A DNA stretch of 11,256 bases, from positions 10,950-22,205 of the forward strand of contig DYRK01000026.1 of assembly GCA_020718785.1 (NCBI GenBank), read 5' to 3'. The first letter of the stretch is position 1. Each line of letters starts with the position of its first letter. Origin of the DNA: Desulfatirhabdium butyrativorans. GTDB lineage: Bacteria > Desulfobacterota > Desulfobacteria > Desulfobacterales > DYRK01. Shown here piece by piece: positions 7,047 to 11,256 of the stretch. Position numbers and translations under genes: made by a program. The notes beneath the pieces are model-generated. The model was not told the DNA's origin. It searched no databases and saw only the letters and a program-made list of their open reading frames with translations.

Positions 7047-7070
7047 GGGGAGTCCTGCATAAGTAGCGAT
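7047..7070 (+). repeat. Left terminal inverted repeat of the IS1-family element
   Basis: 24 bp, beginning GGGGAGTCCTGCA. It pairs with 8203-8226 with mismatches at positions 14, 18 and 21 of the repeat. One further G (7046) lies outside and has no partner on the right. Confidence 0.8.
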
Positions 7071-7115
7071 AAGCAACTCCTTTATAAAATCAGTTTTTTT
7101 ATAGAGCCGTTTTTT

Positions 7116-7145
7116 TTGAAAATCAGCTTGCCGCCGCCGGATAAA
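7116..7145 (+). promoter_or_regulatory. Possible promoter of the IS transposase
   Basis: TTGAAA (7116-7121) and GATAAA (7140-7145) are separated by 18 nt and lie 55 nt before the start codon. A second AT hexamer TATAAA (7151-7156) follows but has no properly spaced -35. The leader is T-rich, so chance matches are likely. Confidence 0.3.
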
Positions 7146-7200
7146 TATGGTATAAAGCCGGAATATTTTTTTATTAACTTTTTTATTAAGGAGAAACGGT

Positions 7201-7908
7201 ATGCTTTGCCCGGTCTGCGGTTCTGAAAACATTGTCAGAAACGGTACGGTCCGTAATGGAAAAACTGAAGTTATGTGTAAAGACTGCGGGAGGCAGTCTG
7301 TCGAAAACCCTGAAAATAAAAATATTTCTCAGGAGAAAAAGGATATCACAGACAGACTTCTCCCCGAAAAAATTCCGCCTGCAGGAATTGCAAGGGCTGC
7401 CGGGGTTTCGGAACGGCGGCTGCAGATGTATGTCAATAATAAATATGATAATATTGAAAGAAAAATTATAATCGAAAAGAAAGAAAAGGTCCGTCTGACA
7501 ATCGAATGTGATGAGATATGGTCTTTTGTCAATAATAAAGATAATAAGGTATGGATATGGCCTGCAAAAGACATTGATTCAAAAAAAATCGTCGGATTCC
7601 ATGCCGGAAACCGTGACGGCAAAGGAGCGCAGGGACTGTGGGATTCCATGCCCGGTGTTTACCGGCAATGTGCTGTATGTTATACCGATTTTTGGTCTGC
7701 TTATGAAGGAGTTTTTCCGTCGGAGCGTCATCGCCCCGCAGGAAAAGAAAGCGGAAAAACAAATAATATCGAAAGCTTCAACTGTACGATAAGACAGAGG
7801 ATTTCCCGTTTTGTCAGAAAAACACTTTCCTTTTCCAAAAAAATTGAAAATCATATCGGAGCGATATGGTATTTTATCCATAATTATAACGCTTCCCTTT
7901 CCCGATAA
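7201..7908 (+). CDS. IS1-family transposase (single-frame InsAB type)
   Basis: DDE transposase of 235 aa that cuts and joins the ends of its own element. An N-terminal zinc ribbon is formed by CPVC (3-6) and CKDC (26-29). A helix-turn-helix follows (about 56-80, IPPAGIARAAGVSERRLQMY), giving DNA binding as in InsA. The catalytic domain has Asp104 in ECDEIWSFV, Asp163 in YTDFWSAY and Glu191 in NNIESFNCTIRQRISRF, the usual IS1 motif with nearby arginines. In classical IS1 insA and insB lie in different frames and are joined by a -1 frameshift; here they form one continuous frame, as in a minority of IS1 relatives. AAGGAG (7188-7193) is a strong ribosome binding site 7 nt before the ATG. All catalytic residues are intact, so the protein is probably active. 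Confidence 0.93.
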   Translation: MLCPVCGSENIVRNGTVRNGKTEVMCKDCGRQSVENPENKNISQEKKDITDRLLPEKIPPAGIARAAGVSERRLQMYVNNKYDNIERKIIIEKKEKVRLTIECDEIWSFVNNKDNKVWIWPAKDIDSKKIVGFHAGNRDGKGAQGLWDSMPGVYRQCAVCYTDFWSAYEGVFPSERHRPAGKESGKTNNIESFNCTIRQRISRFVRKTLSFSKKIENHIGAIWYFIHNYNASLSR

Positions 7909-7951
7909 AAAACAGAGACATTTTTTAATACTGTATATTGTTTTTAAAGGA

Positions 7952-8204
7952 GCGTTCCCCCGCCTTTCAGTCGGGTATGCACCGGATGAAAATCCGAAAA
8001 AGCCGGGAACGTAAAATCAGTAACTTATGATGATTTACATGGGAGAAGTATTTTCTTAAAACCGGAAAATCACTTCCGAAAGAGGACTTTTCTCTTAAAA
8101 CCGGAGAGAAACATAAAAAAAGTGTTACTGTGTTCTGCAATCTGTCAGAACCGGCAGCAGCCGGATATAGAATAAATTTCAGTCAGAAACTGAATAAAAT
8201 TTAT
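7952..8204 (+). ncRNA. Candidate structured RNA in the 3' tail of the IS element
   Basis: This 253-bp non-coding stretch folds by eye into consecutive stems. (1) CGTTCCC (7953-7959) with GGGAACG (8005-8011) encloses a weak CCCG/CGGG stem and CGGAT-GAAA-ATCCG (7983-7996), a GNRA tetraloop hairpin. (2) CAGTAAC (8018-8024) with GTTACTG (8124-8130) encloses two hairpins sharing the loop TTAAAACCG. (3) TTCTG/CAGAA (8133-8150). (4) CCGGC-AGCA-GCCGG (8151-8164). (5) ATAAATTTCAGT (8172-8183) pairs with 8189-8204 through 12 bp and a 4-nt bulge. It lies downstream of the transposase on the same strand and inside the inverted repeats, so it would be transcribed with it. I do not recognise it as a known RNA family. 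It could also be an overlapping series of DNA-level transposase sites. Confidence 0.4.
8045..8111 (+). repeat. Twin hairpins with identical loop TTAAAACCG
   Basis: The 13-mer TCTTAAAACCGGA occurs at 8054-8066 and 8093-8105, 39 bp apart. In the first copy TTTTC/GAAAA closes the loop and is extended by GAAGT (8045-8049) with ACTTC (8072-8076). In the second, TTTTCTC (8088-8094) pairs with GAGAGAA (8104-8110), with one G-T pair. The loop is the same while the stems differ on both arms and still pair, which suggests selection on structure. Confidence 0.6.
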
Positions 8205-8226
8205 CACTGCTTGTGCAGGACTCCCC
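8203..8226 (-). repeat. Right terminal inverted repeat of the IS1-family element
   Basis: Ends TGCAGGACTCCCC on the plus strand and is the inverse complement of 7047-7070 at 21 of 24 positions. A T run (8227-8232) follows immediately outside. Confidence 0.78.
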
Positions 8227-8663
8227 TTTTTTGCATCTTCATGTCCGAACCCCTTTCTTTTTATATGTATATTCAGATAGTTATTCCAGCGAAAAACTGT
8301 AATCTTCTATGATTGCATAACATACAAGCTCAACGATATATTGATTTATACCATCTGCCAAAGGATGTCAAATTTATTTTTTTCGGCTTCGGAAATCTGA
8401 ACCTGCACATACCGCCTGCACTCCTCCTCTCTGAAACATGTTTCCCTGACCCTCTGTATATAAAGCAGAGTTTTTCAAAAAAAATTGTCCTGATGAAAAC
8501 ATCCGTTCCGGAAACCCGCGAACTTCGCCTGTTTATTGACAAATGAAAAATAAAACTTAGTTTTCATGATCAGAAAGAGTTCCGAGACTGAAACGGGCAG
8601 TTTTTTTTCCGTAAGATCAGGAAAAACGTGAAAGGCTCTTAATACCGTCAGAAACTGAGCTGT
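8227..8663. other. Gene-free stretch between IS and miniature elements
   Basis: I see no convincing gene. Short open frames (for example 8313-8546 plus, 8330-8542 minus) lack a ribosome binding site and any protein-like pattern. Notable short features are a perfect 12-bp palindrome GAAACATGTTTC (8433-8444), a weak terminator-like hairpin CTCTG/CAGAG followed by TTTTT (8452-8475), and the inverted pair ATGAAAA/TTTTCAT at about 8544-8568. Confidence 0.5.
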
Positions 8664-8758
8664 TAAGTAACCGTCCATATATTTCGGAATATAATGCAGG
8701 AGTAAGCCCCTGTGCTTACCCGCCTCATGTTCAGGGCAACCGCAGGGGGCTGCCCCTA

Positions 8759-8935
8759 GAGGGTGTTTAAAAATCAGTTTCAGTCCCATAGGGACGACCG
8801 GCAACAGCCCGGCAATTCATTGCCGGGTCCTGAAAAACGGCATGTTCCCGACCGTCCTGCATACGCCCCGGCAATGAATTGCCGGGCTGTTTTCAGAAGT
8901 CCCTGCAGGACTGATACTGATTTTTGAACACCCTC
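8759..8935. mobile_element. Palindromic miniature element inserted at a TA (inner)
   Basis: Terminal repeats GAGGGTGTTTAAAAATCAG... (8759-8786) and its inverse (8908-8935) match at 26 of 28 positions. They are bounded by TA on both sides (8757-8758 and 8936-8937), the duplication made by IS630/Tc1-type and some IS5-group elements. The 177-bp body has no gene. It is nested in the element at 8664-8969, so it arrived later. Confidence 0.8.
8804..8890. repeat. Paired self-complementary hairpins inside the inner element
   Basis: Segments 8804-8827 and 8867-8890 are exact inverse complements over 24 bp. Each also holds its own palindrome: CCCGGCAATTCATTGCCGGG (8808-8827) and CCCGGCAATGAATTGCCGGG (8867-8886). 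The DNA or RNA can therefore fold either as one long stem or as two separate hairpins. Confidence 0.85.
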
Positions 8936-8969
8936 TACAGGCACAATAAAATTTATGGACGGTTACTTA

Positions 8970-9001
8970 TGTCATTCCGAACGCAGTGAAGAATCCTGAC
9001 A
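8970..9001. repeat. Dispersed-repeat-like hairpin next to the outer element
   Basis: TGTCATTCCGAACGCAGTGA followed by AGAATCCTGACA has ends TGTCA and TGACA that pair. Sequences of the form TCATTCCGAACG..GTGAAGAATC are, to my knowledge, a common dispersed intergenic repeat in environmental bacteria. It abuts the right end of the outer miniature element. Confidence 0.45.
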
Positions 9002-9017
9002 GTCTGCGAAAAAAAGA

Positions 9018-9050
9018 CCGTTTCAAAACAGAGACGGAAAGATTAATCTT
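9018..9050 (+). promoter_or_regulatory. Hairpin and palindrome in the leader of the zinc-ribbon gene
   Basis: CCGTTTC (9018-9024) pairs with GAGACGG (9031-9037) over 7 bp including one G-T pair, and is followed by a perfect 12-bp palindrome AAGATTAATCTT (9039-9050). Both lie 20-55 nt before the GTG start at 9072. They could be a regulator site or leader RNA structure; nothing identifies the factor. Confidence 0.3.
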
Positions 9051-9071
9051 AATTGTGAGGGAGATACAGCA

Positions 9072-9749
9072 GTGGCTATTGAAACCAGAGAAGAAGTTCT
9101 GGAACGGGTGATGTCCATGGAAAAATCCCGATGTCCTCATTGCAGCAGAGAAATGAGTATATGGGAGGTTCCTCCGATGACCTTCAGCGACGGGCTGGGA
9201 TGGGGTACGCCTTATCTGTTTGTCTGTTTTAACGACGAATGCCCGCTGTATGTGGGCGGATGGGAGAGCATGGAGAAAAATTACGGTCATGTGGCGTCTT
9301 ACCGGTGTATGTGCTATCCGGGCGAGACGAATTTCGAATGTATGCCTGTTTTCAGTCCCGTGGGCGCGACAGGACAGATTATTGACGATCAGGTGATGCT
9401 TGAACAGGAAATGCTCAAGGAAAACATTAAAAAAGGCTTTTCGATTCTTGCGAACTGTTATGTCGAAAAAGACGGGGTGACAGTTCTCAGGCTGCTGCTG
9501 GATCCTTCCGAACCCGCACGGGTCAGACTCAAAGCCGCGGAAATGATAGGAGATATCGGATCGCCCGAAGCCATCGAACCGATCAGGAATCAGAAATTCG
9601 GCAACGAAGCGATTCAGGCAATGGTTGACAAATCCATCGGCAAGATTCATGAAAAATTTTTTATCCGGGAATGTCCCTTCTGCGCGGAAATCATCAAAAA
9701 GCGGGCCAATATCTGCAAACATTGCGGCAGGGAAGTCGCGGGAGAATAA
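9072..9749 (+). CDS. Zinc-ribbon / HEAT-repeat / zinc-ribbon protein of unknown function
   Basis: The 225-aa protein starts at GTG 9072 with GAGGGAGA (9057-9064) as a good ribosome binding site 7-8 nt upstream. The N-terminal part has CPHC (21-24) and CFNDEC (Cys52, Cys57), a likely zinc-binding fold, followed by a Cys- and aromatic-rich stretch (YRCMCYPGETNFEC, 77-90). The middle (about 136-190) reads like HEAT-type helices (VLRLLLDPSEPARVRLKAAE and IGDIGSPEAIEPIR). The C-terminus has a second classic zinc ribbon, CPFCAEIIKKRANICKHCGR (201-220), as found at the ends of many bacterial proteins. No membrane segment or catalytic motif is visible. Such an architecture suggests protein-protein or nucleic-acid binding as a scaffold. 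It is followed 19 nt later by the radical SAM gene and may be co-transcribed with it. Confidence 0.85.
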   Translation: MAIETREEVLERVMSMEKSRCPHCSREMSIWEVPPMTFSDGLGWGTPYLFVCFNDECPLYVGGWESMEKNYGHVASYRCMCYPGETNFECMPVFSPVGATGQIIDDQVMLEQEMLKENIKKGFSILANCYVEKDGVTVLRLLLDPSEPARVRLKAAEMIGDIGSPEAIEPIRNQKFGNEAIQAMVDKSIGKIHEKFFIRECPFCAEIIKKRANICKHCGREVAGE

Positions 9750-9768
9750 ACCTTAATACCGGCATATC

Positions 9769-10803
9769 ATGGAATCAAAAAAAACTGTTTCATTTTCCAG
9801 AAACGCAGGCAATATTTTCTTTCATATTCTCACCCGCTGTAACCTCAGATGCCGGCACTGCTACATAAACCCGGGGCAGCACGGTGAGAATACTCTTCCA
9901 ATCGGCACGATAGAGACATGGCTTGCAGCTTTTGCCGGAAAAAGCCGAGTTGCCAATGTGATTTTTTTGGGAGGCGAACCAACCCTGCATCCGGAATTGT
10001 CTCACGCGATAAAAGCAGCGCGGAGGCTGGGCTATGAGTCCGTAACCGTTGATACAAACGGCTATCTGTTTCACGATATTCTTTCAAAGGTCAGTCCGGA
10101 TGAAGTTGATTATTTCAGCTTCAGTCTGGACGGGGCAACACGAGACATTAATGACTCGCTTCGAGGTGAAGGCTGTTATGATCGCTGTATTGCCGGAATC
10201 CGAAAGGCTGCGGACCGAGGATTCGGCACCAGCCTTATCTATACCGTAAGCCGTGCCAATATCCATGAGCTTGAGTTCATGCCGAGCTTATTGAAAGAAC
10301 TGGGGATTCACCGTTTTTTCATACAGATTATAGGCATTCGGGGAAATTCTGCCGCACATGCTGAAAATCTTCAGGTTTCCCGTGAGGAATGGTTATGCAC
10401 AATTCCGCGTGTTGCAGAAAATGCCGCCGCGCTCGGTATCACCGCCACCTATCCCAAAGTTTTTTTAAATCCTGACGAAGCCTTTGAATGCGCAGGTTTA
10501 GCCGCAGACAATTATTTCATCTTTCCCAACGGCAGGGTTTACCGCTGTCCTCTGTGTGAAGATTTTCCGCTTCACAGCCTGCGTTTCGAAGGCAATAACT
10601 TGGTTCAAACCGAAAAGATCAATGAAAACGATCTGTTTGCCCTCAGTATTCCTGAAGGATGCGTGATGAACAAGCTGATACAGCCCGGTAATCTGAAACC
10701 GGAGATGACATATAAAATTGCCTGCTGTATGTTAAAGGAAGAGATTTCATTCCGGTTACCTGATACAGTAGCGAGTGCTATTGTATTAACTGGTTTTATT
10801 TAG
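9769..10803 (+). CDS. Radical SAM protein with SPASM-like C-terminal cysteines
   Basis: The 344-aa enzyme has the 4Fe-4S/SAM motif C-x3-C-x2-C at Cys24, Cys28 and Cys31 (HILTRCNLRCRHCYINPG). Family features follow: the GGEP strand motif (FLGGEPTLHPE, 67-77), VDTNGYL (94-100) and SFSLDGATRD (117-126). These place it with the MoaA/PqqE/peptide-modifying branch, which uses SAM to make a 5'-deoxyadenosyl radical. The C-terminal third holds further cysteines (241, 260, 263, 298, 319, 320), with FPNGRVYRCPLC at 252-263 resembling an auxiliary-cluster (SPASM/twitch) region. The substrate is unknown, and no small precursor peptide with an obvious leader was seen beside it. The last ~20 residues look less protein-like and may be read-through. 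The ATG has a poor ribosome binding site, so translation may be coupled to the gene 19 nt upstream. Confidence 0.9.
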   Translation: MESKKTVSFSRNAGNIFFHILTRCNLRCRHCYINPGQHGENTLPIGTIETWLAAFAGKSRVANVIFLGGEPTLHPELSHAIKAARRLGYESVTVDTNGYLFHDILSKVSPDEVDYFSFSLDGATRDINDSLRGEGCYDRCIAGIRKAADRGFGTSLIYTVSRANIHELEFMPSLLKELGIHRFFIQIIGIRGNSAAHAENLQVSREEWLCTIPRVAENAAALGITATYPKVFLNPDEAFECAGLAADNYFIFPNGRVYRCPLCEDFPLHSLRFEGNNLVQTEKINENDLFALSIPEGCVMNKLIQPGNLKPEMTYKIACCMLKEEISFRLPDTVASAIVLTGFI

Positions 10804-10814
10804 AAAGACAGTTT

Positions 10815-10824
10815 GTTATATAAC
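10815..10824. promoter_or_regulatory. 10-bp palindrome upstream of the RHH-like gene
   Basis: GTTATATAAC is a perfect palindrome immediately before the ribosome binding site GGGAG (10825-10829) of the gene starting at 10838. Small ribbon-helix-helix proteins often repress their own operon from such a site, so this is a candidate operator. The call rests on position only. Confidence 0.3.
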
Positions 10825-10837
10825 GGGAGTTATCCTT

Positions 10838-11254
10838 ATGCCGAATCAACGTATTACCTTGGATTTGCCTGCGGCAATTTTGGAAAGAGCCGATCAGATG
10901 GCCAGGATACTGCAACTGCCGCTCTCCGATATTCTTATCCGGACACTGACGAGTGTACTGCCGGACATTGAGGACTGCCCTCCCGATATTCAGGCCGAAT
11001 TAATGCAAATGACCTGGCTGAGTGACCGGATGTTATGGCAAATTGCCCGAAGTCAGATGCCTGAAGATGAGCAGAACCGGTTACAGCTTCTCAGTGAGAG
11101 CCAGTCTTCAGGTGCGGATTCCCCCGACGAAGAGCAGACTTTGAATGCCCTCCGAAAACTGTACGGACAGATTACCCTGCGGAAAGCACGGGCATACGCG
11201 CTGTTAAGTCTTCGAGGAGGAAAACCGTTATTATCTGAAATACAGGCAATTTAA
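10838..11254 (+). CDS. Small ribbon-helix-helix-like (antitoxin-like) protein
   Basis: 138 aa with ATG 10838 and GGGAG 8 nt upstream. The first ~42 residues (QRITLDLPAAILERADQMAR, then ILQLPLSDILIRTLTSVLP) have a short beta strand followed by two helices, as in ribbon-helix-helix DNA-binding domains of antitoxins. The rest is acidic and helical, with a linker rich in S, D and E (about 86-100) and a C-terminal helix LRKLYGQITLRKARAYALLS ending LRGGKPLL. Similar two-part small proteins are, as I recall, often found just before a toxin or nuclease gene in cyanobacteria and filamentous deltaproteobacteria. Any partner would lie beyond the right edge, since the stop is 2 nt from the end. The antitoxin role is an inference; it may be a plain regulator. 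The upstream radical SAM gene ends 34 nt before it. Confidence 0.7.
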   Translation: MPNQRITLDLPAAILERADQMARILQLPLSDILIRTLTSVLPDIEDCPPDIQAELMQMTWLSDRMLWQIARSQMPEDEQNRLQLLSESQSSGADSPDEEQTLNALRKLYGQITLRKARAYALLSLRGGKPLLSEIQAI

Positions 11255-11256
11255 AG

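Larger units (their letters stand above)
7047..8226 (+). mobile_element. IS1-family insertion sequence with long non-coding 3' tail
   Basis: The element is about 1180 bp. Inverted repeats at 7047-7070 and 8203-8226 match at 21 of 24 positions, the first 13 (GGGGAGTCCTGCA read inward) being identical; their layout resembles the ends of classical IS1. They enclose one IS1-type transposase gene (7201-7908). No 8-10 bp target duplication is seen: the left flank ends TTCAATCCG and the right flank begins TTTTTTGCA, so the target was altered or the copy is old. Classical IS1 is about 768 bp; here 130 bp of 5' leader and 294 bp of 3' tail account for the extra length. The tail is full of stem-loops (7952-8204). 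Boundaries were inferred from the repeats only. Confidence 0.8.
8664..8969. mobile_element. Miniature inverted-repeat element (outer, interrupted)
   Basis: TAAGTAACCGTCC... (8664-8684) and its inverse complement (8949-8969) match at 20 of 21 positions. Immediate flanks are TGT on both sides (8661-8663 and 8970-8972), compatible with a 3-bp target duplication. No coding sequence is inside, so it would need a transposase from elsewhere. Its interior (about 8697-8758) holds GTAAGC-CCCTGT-GCTTAC and a GGGGGCTGCCCCTA segment like a common dispersed palindrome. Removal of the inner insert (8759-8935) and one TA leaves 127 bp with continuous sequence GGGCTGCCCC-TA-CAGGCAC. Confidence 0.75.

Noticed and set aside
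6996..7226. 76-aa plus frame between kinase gene and transposase
   Set aside because: It crosses the IS end and the T-rich transposase leader and has no protein-like pattern.
8017..8040. ATCAGTAACTTATGATGATTTAC as the right end of the IS, by likeness to classical IS1
   Set aside because: It matches the left end poorly, while 8203-8226 matches it at 21 of 24 positions.
8045..8111. Tandem hairpins as a guanidine-II (mini-ykkC) riboswitch
   Set aside because: That class needs ACGR tetraloops; here the loops are nine bases (TTAAAACCG) and no transporter gene follows.
8490..8506. CTGATGA followed by GAAA, suggestive of a hammerhead ribozyme core
   Set aside because: The bases between the two boxes cannot form stem II, and no cleavage-site stem is present.
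8313..8546. 77-aa plus frame starting at TTG
   Set aside because: No ribosome binding site, low-complexity runs, no motif, and a competing frame on the other strand.

Overview
The window looks like a chromosomal stretch of a mesophilic bacterium with moderate GC, most likely a deltaproteobacterium (Desulfobacterota, perhaps a Desulfonema-like Desulfobacterales). This assignment is an inference from gene style, from the protein encoded at 1721-2110, and from the load of dispersed palindromes, miniature elements and Rpn/RHS/IS1 remnants. No rRNA, tRNA or CRISPR array is visible.

Left part (1-4906). The 3' end of a gene with a 12-bp tandem repeat (C-terminus of an Rpn/PD-(D/E)XK-type protein) runs into a compact same-strand cluster: mpl (peptidoglycan recycling ligase), a small conserved protein of unknown function, an exported lipase-like alpha/beta hydrolase, a dihydrofolate-reductase-fold protein and hutH (histidine ammonia-lyase). 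Gaps are 52, 14, -4 and 8 nt, so the cluster probably forms one transcript. A 24-bp palindrome sits between mpl and the next gene, and a 33-bp hairpin follows hutH.

Middle (4907-7046). A decayed minus-strand N-terminal fragment of an RHS/YD-repeat protein carries a nonsense codon and a frameshift, and an attC-like half site lies just beyond its end. An AT-rich intergenic follows, then a response-regulator/histidine-kinase fusion gene.

Right-middle (7047-9071). An IS1-family insertion sequence (about 1180 bp) is bounded by 24-bp inverted repeats at 7047-7070 and 8203-8226. It has an unbroken 235-aa transposase and an unusual ~294-bp non-coding 3' tail made almost wholly of stem-loops, including two hairpins that share the same 9-nt loop. 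After a ~430-bp stretch with no convincing gene comes a nested pair of miniature elements: a 177-bp, strongly palindromic element with TA duplication inserted in an older element bounded by 21-bp inverted repeats. This is the most unusual part of the window.

Right end (9072-11256). A zinc-ribbon/HEAT/zinc-ribbon protein is followed 19 nt later by a radical SAM protein with C-terminal cysteines, then by a small ribbon-helix-helix-like protein preceded by a 10-bp palindrome. The first two could be co-transcribed. Their function cannot be read from sequence alone.
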